A stretch of 64,000 bases of DNA from positions 1 to 64,000 of the forward strand of contig CANNBS010000003.1 of the NCBI GenBank assembly GCA_947502925.1, written 5' to 3'. Positions within the stretch are counted from its first letter, which is position 1, and each line of letters begins with the position of its first letter. Shown piece by piece: positions 1 to 8,526 of this stretch. Below the pieces are notes generated by a model that was not told the origin of the DNA, ran no database searches, and saw nothing but the letters and a program-made list of their open reading frames with translations. The stretch comes from an uncultured Marinicella sp. (lineage in GTDB: Bacteria; Pseudomonadota; Gammaproteobacteria; Xanthomonadales; Marinicellaceae). The position numbers and the translations under genes are program-made.

Positions 1-285
1 GCAGAAGTGGATGAAGCAGAAGTGGATGAAGCAGAAGTGGATGAAGCAGAAGTGGATGAAGCAGAAGTGGATGAAGCTGAAGTGGATGAAGCTGAAGTGG
101 ATGAAGCTGAAGTGGATGAAGCTGAAGTTGATGAAGCTGAAGTTGATGAAGCTGAAGTTGATGAAGCAGAAGTTGATGAAGCAGAAGTTGATGAAGCAGA
201 AGTTGATGAAGCAGAAGTTGATGAAGCAGAAGTCAATGAAGCCGAAGTCGATGAAGTCGAAGTCGATGAAGTCGAAACTGATGAA
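1..285 (+). repeat. 15-bp coding tandem repeat (AEVDE)n
   Basis: Nineteen contiguous 15-bp units keep the reading frame. Five identical units (GCAGAAGTGGATGAA, 1-75) are followed by three with GCT and GTG (76-120), three with GCT and GTT (121-165) and four with GCA and GTT (166-225). Four diverged units encode AEVNE, AEVDE, VEVDE and VETDE (226-285). The array continues past the left edge. It encodes a highly acidic linker upstream of an Hpt domain. Blocks of identical variants point to stepwise duplication by slippage or unequal exchange. Confidence 0.97.
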
Positions 286-2658
286 GCCGTTCATATCCAG
301 GGTTTTGATGGCGAAGTCGATGAGGAATTATTAGAGATTTTCTCAGAAGAAGCCTCAGAGATTTTCGACCGATCCGAACATTTAATGGCGGAATTAGAAG
401 ATAAACCCGATGAAGTCAGTACCGTTCAGGCGCTGCAACGTGATCTTCATACCTTAAAAGGTGGTGCCAGGATGGCCGGTTTAAATCAAATTGGTGACTT
501 ATCTCATCAACTGGAGTCACTGCTTGAATCCATCGCCGGCAAGCAAGCCGAAGTGGACGAGCGGCAGTTTCAGGTTATATCGACCACCATGGATCAGTTG
601 CATGACATGGTCAATTCAGAAAATTATGGTCAGTTAACCGGTATTGATGAAGCCACAAACGCCATTGAGGAACTGTTGTCTTCTGAAGGTGAAGAAATTA
701 AGGAAGAATCTGAACTGGATCAGAGTTTCTTCGATCCGTTAACCCGCATGGAAGATGAGCCGGAAACCGACACAGAGATAGAATCAGAAAAAGCCGATGC
801 CCCGCAGCGGCCAAGCAAAAAATCCAATGTGCTGACCGGTGGTCAAATTAAGGTTAATTCTGAATTATTGGATAAACTTGTTAACTTTGCCGGTGAGGTG
901 AGTATTTACCGATCACGCATGGAACAGCAATCGGTTGAGCTTAAGCTAAACATTGATGAGCTGGAAAACACGGTTGAACGTGTGCGCCGTCAGTTGCGTG
1001 ATCTGGAACATGAAACAGAAGCCCAGATTATTTCAAATTATCAACTACAAGACGAGGAGTTAGAGGAGGATTTTGATCCCCTTGAACTCGATCAGTTTTC
1101 CACCATTCAACAGTTATCTCGGTCTTTATCTGAGTCAGTTTCGGATTTAACCAATATTCAAAATTACCTAAAAGAATCGGTGCGTTCTTCTGAAACGCTG
1201 TTAATACAACAGTCACGGGTTAACACCGAATTACAAGAAGGTTTAATGGAAACCCGGCTGGTGACCTTTAACTCGCTGGTACCGAGATTACGTCGGGTGT
1301 TAAGAACCGCTTCGCAGGAGTTGGGGAAAAATGCCAAACTGATTATCCATGGTTCTGAAGGTGAAATGGATAAAACGGTACTGGAAGGTATCCAGGCACC
1401 GTTAGAGCATATGATTCGTAATGCTGTTGTCCATGGACTTGAATTAGACCGAGATGCGGTCAATAAGCCGGAACAAGGTGAAATTAAGATTGATATTTCC
1501 CGTGAAGCTACTGAGGTGGTCATTACCGTCGAAGATGATGGTGCCGGTATTGATCTTGACGCGGTTCGTGCCAAAGCCCTGAAACGCGGTCTGATTAGCG
1601 AAGACGAATCTTACAGCGATGAGGAGATAGCACAACTCATTACCCACAGCGGCTTATCAGCTGCTGACACGGTCACTAAATTGGCCGGACGGGGCGTTGG
1701 CATGGATGTTGTTAATAATGAAATTAAACGTCTGGGTGGTAGTTTGGAAATCAGCTCCACAGCCGGACAAGGTTCTTTATTCACCATACGCTTACCTTAT
1801 ACGCTGGCTTTGACCCAGGCTTTAATTGTGCAGGTGGCCGATCACCGCTATGCGATTCCGGCTTCCGGTGTGGAAGGTTTGGTGCGAATGACGGTGGATG
1901 AATTTAAGCGCCGTATTCAAGACGATGATTTAAATTACGATTATGCCGGTGAGCAATACCAAATTCAGGAGCTGAATAAATTACTCAATGTTGATTCGGA
2001 TATTATTGCAGAGGGCAACCAAGTGCCGCTTGTCATGATTAAATCCGGTGACCAGGGTGTTGCTTTGCGGGTGGATCAGACCTATGGTGGTCGCGAAATC
2101 GTTGTTAAATCCGTGGGTATTCAGGTGGCATCGGTGCCCGGCATATTTGGTGCCACCATTTTAGGTGATGGTGCGGTGGTCTTGATTTTAGATATTATCC
2201 CGATGCAACGTGACTACATGCAGAAACTGGAGCGCATGAAAGCAGAAGGCATCGATATTCAGGAATCACATGAGGAAGAAGATGTCACCACCATTATGGT
2301 GGTTGATGATTCCATCACCATGCGTCGAGCAGGCGAACGTATATTGGCTCGAAATGATTTTGAAGTGATGACCGCCAAAGACGGTCTGGATGCCTTGAAT
2401 AAATTACAGGAGCAGGTTCCTGATTTAATGTTACTGGATATTGAAATGCCACGTATGGATGGTTACGAACTGGCCACCAATATGAAGCAATCAGACAAAT
2501 TCAAGAATATTCCAATTATTATGATTACGTCTCGAACCGGTCAAAAACATAAAGACCGTGCCAAAGCCATTGGCGTTGACCGTTACTTAGGTAAGCCGTA
2601 TCAAGAACTGGAATTACTGGAAAATATTAAAGAGCTATTGAATTTGGAAGATGTCTGA
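1..2658 (+). CDS. chpA: ChpA/PilL-type hybrid chemotaxis histidine kinase (5' partial)
   Basis: The reading frame is open at the left edge, so the N-terminus is missing; the GTG at position 7 is only an in-frame codon. The visible part starts with about 19 copies of an acidic pentapeptide (AEVDE and variants, to about 285). An Hpt domain follows with HTLKGGARMAG (phospho-acceptor His codon 448-450), then a CheA dimerisation region, a HATPase (N-box HMIRNAVVHGLE near 1410, DDGAGID, GRGVGMDVV), a CheW-like domain and a C-terminal receiver (VVDDS; acceptor Asp codon 2437-2439 in LLDIEMPRMDG). In the family this kinase phosphorylates PilG/PilH-type regulators to control type IV pili and twitching. 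It overlaps chpB by 8 bp, so the two are probably cotranslated. ChpA rather than a flagellar CheA is inferred from the REC fusion and the FimX and chpB/chpC neighbours. Confidence 0.9.
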   Translation, partial: AEVDEAEVDEAEVDEAEVDEAEVDEAEVDEAEVDEAEVDEAEVDEAEVDEAEVDEAEVDEAEVDEAEVDEAEVDEAEVNEAEVDEVEVDEVETDEAVHIQGFDGEVDEELLEIFSEEASEIFDRSEHLMAELEDKPDEVSTVQALQRDLHTLKGGARMAGLNQIGDLSHQLESLLESIAGKQAEVDERQFQVISTTMDQLHDMVNSENYGQLTGIDEATNAIEELLSSEGEEIKEESELDQSFFDPLTRMEDEPETDTEIESEKADAPQRPSKKSNVLTGGQIKVNSELLDKLVNFAGEVSIYRSRMEQQSVELKLNIDELENTVERVRRQLRDLEHETEAQIISNYQLQDEELEEDFDPLELDQFSTIQQLSRSLSESVSDLTNIQNYLKESVRSSETLLIQQSRVNTELQEGLMETRLVTFNSLVPRLRRVLRTASQELGKNAKLIIHGSEGEMDKTVLEGIQAPLEHMIRNAVVHGLELDRDAVNKPEQGEIKIDISREATEVVITVEDDGAGIDLDAVRAKALKRGLISEDESYSDEEIAQLITHSGLSAADTVTKLAGRGVGMDVVNNEIKRLGGSLEISSTAGQGSLFTIRLPYTLALTQALIVQVADHRYAIPASGVEGLVRMTVDEFKRRIQDDDLNYDYAGEQYQIQELNKLLNVDSDIIAEGNQVPLVMIKSGDQGVALRVDQTYGGREIVVKSVGIQVASVPGIFGATILGDGAVVLILDIIPMQRDYMQKLERMKAEGIDIQESHEEEDVTTIMVVDDSITMRRAGERILARNDFEVMTAKDGLDALNKLQEQVPDLMLLDIEMPRMDGYELATNMKQSDKFKNIPIIMITSRTGQKHKDRAKAIGVDRYLGKPYQELELLENIKELLNLEDV

Positions 2659-3598
2659 AGTGAAAAAAATCGGGCTTATTCATGTCGGTGAGCCTCAATC
2701 TTCAGCTTTATATTTAGCGGATCAGTTAAAGGCCAATGATTACCAGGTCATTGAAACAGATGCCGCTGAATTTGCTGTAAATCAAGACGTTGACATTTAT
2801 GTGATAAATCTCAGTGATGATGATTTTAACTTCGAACCACTGGTTCACGAACTCACAGATGCCGGGGTCAAGATTGTTTTTAATGACACGCAGGTCAGCA
2901 ATGATTTGGTGGGTTGGAATAAGAATCGATGGTTGCGGCATATTTTGCATAAAATTGACCCGAAACATGATTTGTTACCGATATTAAAGACGTCCTCAGA
3001 TCAAGATGAACTTGATTTAAGTGCTGTGGGCATTGAACAGGTGTGGGTATTGGCCGCGTCCATCGGCGGACCTGAGGCTATTGTGCGATTTTTAGCTAAA
3101 TTTAGTGGTGATGAACCGCTGCTCTTTATTATCGTTCAACATATGGACAGTGAGTTTGTTGGCATGATGGCCAAACAGTTACAAAAAAATAATCAGATTG
3201 CCGTTAAATTAGCGACTTCGGGTTTACAGGTTAAAGCCGGTGAAGCTTTACTCATACCGGTGGATGAAAGTATTATTTTTCAAGCCGATGGTCGCTTAGC
3301 AGTAAAAGATGTTAATTCACATCGATCAGCGACACCCTGCATTGATGATGTTTGTGCAGATTTAATCAGTCAACTAAAGTCGATTAATTTGGCTGTATTC
3401 AGTGGCATGGCTTCAGATGGTGTTACCGGTGCCACCAATGTGTTTGATAATGGTGGTACAATTATTACTCAAAGTGCCGAAAGCAGTGTGGTGTCATCGA
3501 TTTCTGATGAAGTTAGAAATCTGAAAATGTCTCGGTTTGACGGAACCCCGGAAGAAATGGCAGACTATATTAAAGAAAATTTAACAGCAGGTGATTAA
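2651..3598 (+). CDS. chpB: ChpB, CheB-type protein-glutamate methylesterase
   Basis: The C-terminal half (about residues 130-310) is a CheB methylesterase domain. The catalytic triad is visible as Ser137 (AASIGG), His164 (VQHMD) and Asp256 (GMASDG). The N-terminal 120 residues are short and show no convincing receiver Asp, as in ChpB-type enzymes that are not controlled through a normal REC domain. It would demethylate a PilJ-like receptor to reset the pilus chemosensory pathway. The ATG lies 8 bp before the end of chpA, and chpC starts directly after its stop codon, so the three form one operon. Confidence 0.88.
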   Translation: MSEVKKIGLIHVGEPQSSALYLADQLKANDYQVIETDAAEFAVNQDVDIYVINLSDDDFNFEPLVHELTDAGVKIVFNDTQVSNDLVGWNKNRWLRHILHKIDPKHDLLPILKTSSDQDELDLSAVGIEQVWVLAASIGGPEAIVRFLAKFSGDEPLLFIIVQHMDSEFVGMMAKQLQKNNQIAVKLATSGLQVKAGEALLIPVDESIIFQADGRLAVKDVNSHRSATPCIDDVCADLISQLKSINLAVFSGMASDGVTGATNVFDNGGTIITQSAESSVVSSISDEVRNLKMSRFDGTPEEMADYIKENLTAGD

Positions 3599-4072
3599 AT
3601 GGCCAACGAAATACGTGCGGTATTAATACCCATAGAAACAGACAGAAAATTACTCTTGCCCAATGCCATGGTGGCAGAAGTTATGGCGATGCGCAGTATC
3701 GACGACAGTGATGTCGATGAAGACTGGGTTCTTGGCACCGTTTCCTGGCGTGGTTGGGATATTCCACTGATTGATTTTGGTTTATTAACCGGTTATCAGA
3801 ACGATGAACCGACTGATTTAGCCAGTACCGATAATATTGCGGTCTTGAAATGCATTAATCATCCTGAAGATTTGCCTTATTTTGCTGTATTGGCGCGGGG
3901 TATTCCCAAACTTCAGCTGGTGTCTCGTGGTGATATTCAGTTACATGAAGAGCAAGAAGTTATTCACCATGCCATCGCTTCTTTGGTGTCCATAGAAGAA
4001 GAAATGGCCGATATTCCCAACATGAATTACCTGGAAACCCAACTTATCAGCTTAACCGGCGAGCCGGCTTAA
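3599..4072 (+). CDS. chpC: CheW-like adaptor, ChpC type
   Basis: This 157-residue protein consists of a single CheW-like domain. The section VLGTVSWRGWDIPLIDF (residues about 44-60) matches the conserved CheW core. In the family such proteins couple receptors to the CheA kinase. The ATG begins immediately after the chpB stop, and the gene is the last of the chpA-chpB-chpC run. ChpC is preferred over PilI because of this terminal position, but the assignment between the two rests on context. Its 3' end overlaps the convergent rsmE by 26 bp. Confidence 0.8.
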   Translation: MANEIRAVLIPIETDRKLLLPNAMVAEVMAMRSIDDSDVDEDWVLGTVSWRGWDIPLIDFGLLTGYQNDEPTDLASTDNIAVLKCINHPEDLPYFAVLARGIPKLQLVSRGDIQLHEEQEVIHHAIASLVSIEEEMADIPNMNYLETQLISLTGEPA

Positions 4073-4799
4073 AATCACCGTACAAAGTATGCATGGCGCT
4101 GAGAATAACAGGTGCCATGCTTTCTGTTCTCAAAACACGGTTGCCCATCTTGATTCCTAAAAAACCATGTTGTTCAAACTGGTCTAATTCGGTGGGTGAA
4201 AAACCACCCTCCGGTCCGATATAGATATGACTTTGTTGCTGTAAAGATGCGGGTATATCGTAAATGCTTTGATCGGCGGTCGGTTCTAAATAAATCCCCT
4301 GATGCGCCTCTGCCATAATTTCTGATAAGGGTTTAATGGGTTTAACCTGCATCACATCGACGCGCCCTGATTGCTCACAAGCGCTGATCGCCACGGCTTG
4401 CCAATGGTGTTGTTTTTTTTTATATTTATGCCTTGCAATGCGATGTGAACAAAACTCGGTGATGATGGGTTGTATGGCCACACAGCCCAATTCTGCTGCT
4501 TTTTGAATGCTGTAATCCATGCGATCACTGGCACTGATGCCTTGAACCAATGTTATTTGCAATGTACTTACAGACGGGGCATCATGACAAATTGCCATGT
4601 CCTTGATGACCACATCATGTTTATTGACTTCAGCGATGACCGCGTTATATTGTTGCCCACTGGCTGTAAAAAACTGTAACTGATGACCGGGTTTAAGGCG
4701 CAATACATTACGAATATAATGGGCTTTGGGTTGTTCTATAACCCAGGTCTCACCCAAATCCTGATGGTTAACGGGTAAATAAATACGTGAAACTCTCAT
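4047..4799 (-). CDS. rsmE: 16S rRNA (uracil1498-N3)-methyltransferase RsmE
   Basis: A 250-residue SPOUT-superfamily methyltransferase. It starts with an N-terminal PUA-like section (MRVSRIYLP...HYIRNVLRL). The C-terminal knotted AdoMet-binding motifs IGPEGGFS and GNRVLRTES are near residues 193-230, and the ISACEQSGR motif is near residue 140. It methylates U1498 in the decoding centre of 16S rRNA. It is monocistronic, convergent with chpC and divergent from the gsp genes. Length and motifs match the E. coli protein well. Confidence 0.95.
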   Translation of the reverse strand: MRVSRIYLPVNHQDLGETWVIEQPKAHYIRNVLRLKPGHQLQFFTASGQQYNAVIAEVNKHDVVIKDMAICHDAPSVSTLQITLVQGISASDRMDYSIQKAAELGCVAIQPIITEFCSHRIARHKYKKKQHHWQAVAISACEQSGRVDVMQVKPIKPLSEIMAEAHQGIYLEPTADQSIYDIPASLQQQSHIYIGPEGGFSPTELDQFEQHGFLGIKMGNRVLRTESMAPVILSAMHTLYGDFKPARRLS

Positions 4800-4840
4800 A
4801 AAAAATACCGCTTCTCTCTGGTAGATATTTTAAAATTGCC

Positions 4841-4846
4841 TATAAT
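4841..4846 (+). promoter_or_regulatory. Possible -10 box upstream of gspG
   Basis: A perfect TATAAT lies 31 bp before the gspG start codon in an AT-rich gap between the divergent rsmE and gspG. No good -35 hexamer is seen at 16-18 bp upstream, so only the -10 element supports this call. Confidence 0.35.
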
Positions 4847-4871
4847 CAAAAAAGTTTTGTTACAGTATTAA

Positions 4872-5318
4872 ATGATGAATCGACAAAAAATACAACAACC
4901 CAGACAACATCAATCCGGCTTCACCTTGATGGAAGTCCTGATTGTGGTGGTCATATTAAGTATTTTAGCGGTGGCGGTGGTGCCGCAGTTTCTGGATGCA
5001 CCGGATAAAGCCCGCCAGGCGCGTGCTCAGGCCGATGTTAAAAACATTGAAACGGCCTTAAGTATGTATAAATTGGACAATATTCAATACCCATCGACCT
5101 CCCAGGGATTACAGGCTCTGGTGCAAAAACCCAGCGGTCGTCCGGAGGCAAAAAACTGGAAACCCGGCGGTTACCTCAAACAACTGCCCGCCGATCCCTG
5201 GGGTAATCCATATCAATACCTCAACCCCGGAAATCACAGTGAAGTCGATATTTATTCTTTCGGTGCGGACGGCCAACCGGGCGGTGAAGGCCTTAATAAA
5301 GACATTGGCAATTGGTAA
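4872..5318 (+). CDS. gspG: Type II secretion major pseudopilin GspG
   Basis: A 148-residue type IV pilin-like protein. The prepilin peptidase site is G|FTLMEVLIVVVIL, with Glu at +5 of the mature protein. The C-terminal domain carries the GspG signature (YPSTSQGLQAL, ADPWGNPYQY, DIYSFGADGQPGGEG), including the acidic calcium-site region. It polymerises into the periplasmic pseudopilus that drives secretion through the T2SS. Two ATG codons (4872 and 4875) can start it. It is first in gspG-H-I-J-K; gspC-F are not in the window. Confidence 0.96.
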   Translation: MMNRQKIQQPRQHQSGFTLMEVLIVVVILSILAVAVVPQFLDAPDKARQARAQADVKNIETALSMYKLDNIQYPSTSQGLQALVQKPSGRPEAKNWKPGGYLKQLPADPWGNPYQYLNPGNHSEVDIYSFGADGQPGGEGLNKDIGNW

Positions 5319-5818
5319 ACAGTTTCCCGAAAAAACATAACACCGGCTTCACCCTCATGGAAGTGCTGATGGTGATTGTCATCATTGGAATAATGGCTGC
5401 GGTTGGGGTGGGTTTAGTTAACAGTCAGTCCAGTGAACGTCAGTTACAACAAAAAGCACAGCAATGGCAACAAATGCTAAGCTATCTATGCCAACAGGCG
5501 GTGTTAAACAACCGTGCCTACGGCGTGGAATTATCACAATTATCAGCCCAGGTAATGGTGTATGAACAACCCCAGTGGCGTGTGCTGGAACAATGGACGC
5601 ACGCTTTGGCCACAGAAGATTTGCTGTGGCAGCTTGAATTAGCGGGGCGTCCATCACCGCTGTCAGCAGAATTTGAATCCTTACCACACCTGGTTTGTTT
5701 CAGTGACGGGCAAATAAACCCATTCACGCTGCGACTGCAGTTATCACAGTTACCCAATGTCTCTTATCAGATTAGTGCCGAAACACCCTGGGAAATAACC
5801 GGTGCCTGGCATGAATAA
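5312..5818 (+). CDS. gspH: Type II secretion minor pseudopilin GspH
   Basis: A 168-residue minor pseudopilin with prepilin peptidase site G|FTLMEVLMVIVIIG and Glu at +5. The likely start is a TTG that overlaps the gspG stop codon (TAA 5316-5318), giving a 12-residue leader. No in-frame ATG lies upstream of the cleavage site. The remainder is the variable GspH globular domain, assigned mainly by position between gspG and gspI. It joins the pseudopilus with the tip complex. Confidence 0.88.
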   Translation: MVNSFPKKHNTGFTLMEVLMVIVIIGIMAAVGVGLVNSQSSERQLQQKAQQWQQMLSYLCQQAVLNNRAYGVELSQLSAQVMVYEQPQWRVLEQWTHALATEDLLWQLELAGRPSPLSAEFESLPHLVCFSDGQINPFTLRLQLSQLPNVSYQISAETPWEITGAWHE

Positions 5819-6170
5819 GCGGCTTCAGGGTTTTACTTTGCTGGAAGTCTTACTGGCTTTAGTCATCATCAGTGTGGCTTTGGTGGCGATGGTCGAAGCG
5901 GCCGGTGTCGTGCATAAACAAATCAGTGAATTGGAACAACGACAACAAGCCTATCAAGTGGCTGATCAGGTGTTGATGCAGTTTTATCAACGATCCCAGG
6001 TGAATGACGAGCAGGGCAGTCAGCAAACAAAAGACACCAGGTATTACTGGTCAGTCGATGTTAAAAACACCGATAATCCACGGATTATTCGTCTGGATGT
6101 TCGGGTCGGACTTGAGCGCGATATGTCATATGCCCTGGCACAACTCAGCGGTTTTAAAAAGCATGAGTAA
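5811..6170 (+). CDS. gspI: Type II secretion minor pseudopilin GspI
   Basis: A 119-residue minor pseudopilin starting MNKRLQG|FTLLEVLLALVII, with Glu at +5. The ATG at 5811 is preferred over an in-frame GTG at 5802 because it gives the usual short basic leader. It overlaps the end of gspH by 8 bp. In the family GspI starts the GspI-J-K tip complex. Its stop overlaps the start of gspJ by 8 bp, which suggests coupled translation. Confidence 0.9.
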   Translation: MNKRLQGFTLLEVLLALVIISVALVAMVEAAGVVHKQISELEQRQQAYQVADQVLMQFYQRSQVNDEQGSQQTKDTRYYWSVDVKNTDNPRIIRLDVRVGLERDMSYALAQLSGFKKHE

Positions 6171-6792
6171 AACCATTAAATTCTCACAACAACACGGCAT
6201 GACCTTATTGGAGCTTTTAGTGGCGGTGGCATTAATGTCAGTGATTGCGGTGATGGCATTTGCCAGTATTTATACCCTGACTGAATCCAAACGCCACCTG
6301 GATGAGACTGTGGATCGCCTAAACCAGGAAAGTGCCGCCCTGGGTTTGTTTAATCAAGACATTAAAATGGCGATTGGTGAACAGTCCTCGGTATCCGCAA
6401 ACAGAGGGTCCTCGCTGGTCGGCGACACTCAGAACTTACGTTTACAGCGTTTTAATCCATACCAGTCAGTGCCTCGGCAGGGAATTGTTAATCATTTAAA
6501 ACAACGACCAGCGACGGTTTTGGATGTGCGTTGGTTTGTTCGTGGCGATATCTGGTATCGCGCAACCCGTTCAGCAGCCGCTACAGCCTATGCCCCCTGG
6601 CAACAACAGCCGATGATGGATATTCAACAAATCCGCTGTCAATACCAATCAGTCAACGGTCAGCTCATAGATCGCTGGCCACCGCGACAGGGTCCGGCGA
6701 CTGCTTTACCTAAAGCGGTTCATTGTCACATCAGGTCACAACACAATCGCCAATCAGACATGGTGATCACACCCTGGCAGCAGATATGGTAA
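6163..6792 (+). CDS. gspJ: Type II secretion minor pseudopilin GspJ
   Basis: A 209-residue pseudopilin with cleavage site G|MTLLELLVAVALMS and Glu at +5. The frame is open further upstream, but the ATG at 6163 inside the end of gspI gives a normal short leader. The longer reading would bury the cleavage site about 65 residues in. The globular domain after the N-terminal helix fits GspJ in length. It belongs to the pseudopilus tip complex and overlaps gspK by 7 bp. Confidence 0.9.
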   Translation: MSKTIKFSQQHGMTLLELLVAVALMSVIAVMAFASIYTLTESKRHLDETVDRLNQESAALGLFNQDIKMAIGEQSSVSANRGSSLVGDTQNLRLQRFNPYQSVPRQGIVNHLKQRPATVLDVRWFVRGDIWYRATRSAAATAYAPWQQQPMMDIQQIRCQYQSVNGQLIDRWPPRQGPATALPKAVHCHIRSQHNRQSDMVITPWQQIW

Positions 6793-7748
6793 AACATCAT
6801 CAACAAGGTATGGCCTTATTAATGGCTTTAGTCATGATGGCCATTGCCGTGACTTTAGTGGCCGGCCTTTGGTACAACAGTCGTTTAACCATGTTTCGAA
6901 ACTACAATATTCAGCAAAATCTTCAAGCCCAACACCTCAGCCAGGGTTTACTGTTATGGGCCAGTGATATGCTGGAAAAAGATTACAGCGAATCTGAACA
7001 TAACTATGACAACCATGCCGATGGCTGGCATCAGGGCATTCAGGGGATTGTCGTCGAGCAGGCAGTGTTGTCGGGTGAGCTAACAGGTCTGAATCACTTA
7101 TTTAATGTCAATAATCTGGTGATTAATAATGAGGTTTCTGATGTGCATTTAAATTATTTCACGCGTTTATTAACAGCCCTGAATTTAGATGCTAATGTGG
7201 CCGATAAAATTATTGACTGGATGGATCAAGATCAGGAGCCCCGTCCGGGTGGCGCCGAGGATTTTTCTTATGCGGCGGAAAGCCCACCTTATAAAACAGC
7301 CGGCGGTCCCTTTAAGCATGTTAATGAATTAAGGTTTATTGCCGGTATCGATGAGGCACAATTTAATCAGCTTTCACCTTATGTAACGGCTTTACCGGTT
7401 AATCAGGGTCCCACCTTGATGAATATAAATACGCTGCCAGCGGTGATGATTAAAGCCCTTGATACCGCCATCAGCGAAGAATTGGCGCTCAGAATATACC
7501 AGCAAGGCCAGGCCAGTTTTACCCGCATGAATGATTTTTATGAATATGATGATGTGAGATTTCTGCAGTCAGTTCAGGAGAATAAACAGATTATTAATCA
7601 GCTGGTTGATGTTAAAACACAGCATCTACAAGCCCGCTCAGAAGTGGCCATAGACGAACACAGGTATCAACAATATATGCTACTGCAAAGATACAATACC
7701 GGTGCCGCCCGGGTTTTAATGCGCGCCCCCATTCCTTTCCTTCCGTGA
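6786..7748 (+). CDS. gspK: Type II secretion minor pseudopilin GspK
   Basis: A 320-residue protein beginning MVKHHQQG|MALLMALVMMAIAVTLVAG. As typical for GspK, the mature helix lacks the Glu at +5 found in the other pseudopilins. The protein is much longer than they are, with an alpha-helical insert and DWMDQDQEPRPGGAED near residue 135. GspK caps the pseudopilus tip. The ATG at 6786 was chosen over an upstream start because it places the leader correctly and overlaps the gspJ stop. It ends the first gsp block. Confidence 0.93.
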   Translation: MVKHHQQGMALLMALVMMAIAVTLVAGLWYNSRLTMFRNYNIQQNLQAQHLSQGLLLWASDMLEKDYSESEHNYDNHADGWHQGIQGIVVEQAVLSGELTGLNHLFNVNNLVINNEVSDVHLNYFTRLLTALNLDANVADKIIDWMDQDQEPRPGGAEDFSYAAESPPYKTAGGPFKHVNELRFIAGIDEAQFNQLSPYVTALPVNQGPTLMNINTLPAVMIKALDTAISEELALRIYQQGQASFTRMNDFYEYDDVRFLQSVQENKQIINQLVDVKTQHLQARSEVAIDEHRYQQYMLLQRYNTGAARVLMRAPIPFLP

Positions 7749-7767
7749 ATTTTGTTAAGATAAGTCT

Positions 7768-8523
7768 ATGAAAATCGCTTTTGTTGCCAGTCAGTCAGAG
7801 AACGCTCAAAAATCACTTGCCCAATTGGTTGATCGTTATGGTCAGTGTGATGCTGAGCAGGCGGATGTGATTGTGGTGTTGGGAGGCGATGGTTTTATGT
7901 TGCACAGCTTGCATCAGTATATGTATCAAAAAATTCCCTTGTTTGGACTACGCCGGGGTACTGTGGGGTTTTTGATGAATGATTATCAGAAAGACAATCT
8001 GATAGAACGGATTCAACAAGCCCAAAAAACCATTTTACATCCTTTGTCGATGACCGCCGAAAAAGTCAGTGGCGAGGAATTTAATTCGCTGGCCATCAAT
8101 GAGGTGTCACTGTTGCGACAAACCAAACAATCTGCTCACATTGAAGTGCAAATTAATGGCCAAACGAAAATTGATAATCTGGTGGGCGATGGCGTTATGG
8201 TGGCGACGCCGGCCGGTAGCACCGCCTATAATTTATCGGCACATGGTCCGGTGATTCCGTTGGGTACTCAAGTTCTGGCTGTGACACCGATCAGTCCATT
8301 TCGACCCAGACGCTGGCGTGGTGCCATTATTCCCAGTCATGCGGAGGTTTGTTTTCAGGTTAAGAACCACCACAAGCGTCCGGTGGCAGCCACAGCTGAT
8401 AACTTTGAAGTACGTGATGTTAAACGGGTGACCGTCACTGAAGCCCGGGAAATTGAAATCGAGATGTTGTTTGATGAACATCATAATCTCGAGGACCGGA
8501 TTATTAATGAGCAGTTTGCCTAA
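7768..8523 (+). CDS. nadK: NAD kinase NadK
   Basis: A 251-residue cytosolic ATP-NAD kinase that makes NADP+. The GGDG motif (residues 39-42, with the catalytic Asp41) and the NLVGDGVMVATPAGSTAYNLSAHGP block are characteristic. It is shorter than the E. coli enzyme (292 residues) and lacks most of the extra N-terminus. It starts 19 bp after gspK and ends 3 bp before the nucleotidase gene, so a short nadK-nucleotidase-cyclophilin transcription unit is likely. Pairing of NAD(P) and nucleotide enzymes may be incidental. Confidence 0.95.
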   Translation: MKIAFVASQSENAQKSLAQLVDRYGQCDAEQADVIVVLGGDGFMLHSLHQYMYQKIPLFGLRRGTVGFLMNDYQKDNLIERIQQAQKTILHPLSMTAEKVSGEEFNSLAINEVSLLRQTKQSAHIEVQINGQTKIDNLVGDGVMVATPAGSTAYNLSAHGPVIPLGTQVLAVTPISPFRPRRWRGAIIPSHAEVCFQVKNHHKRPVAATADNFEVRDVKRVTVTEAREIEIEMLFDEHHNLEDRIINEQFA

Positions 8524-8526
8524 ACA

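Noticed and set aside
11..334. 107-residue ORF (MKQKW repeats) in frame 2 over the repeat
   Set aside because: It is the shadow of the AEVDE repeat array in another frame; only the frame leading into the Hpt domain is real.
6004..6162. Upstream extension of gspJ
   Set aside because: It overlaps gspI in another frame, and the pilin cleavage site would be about 65 residues from the N-terminus. ATG 6163 is better.
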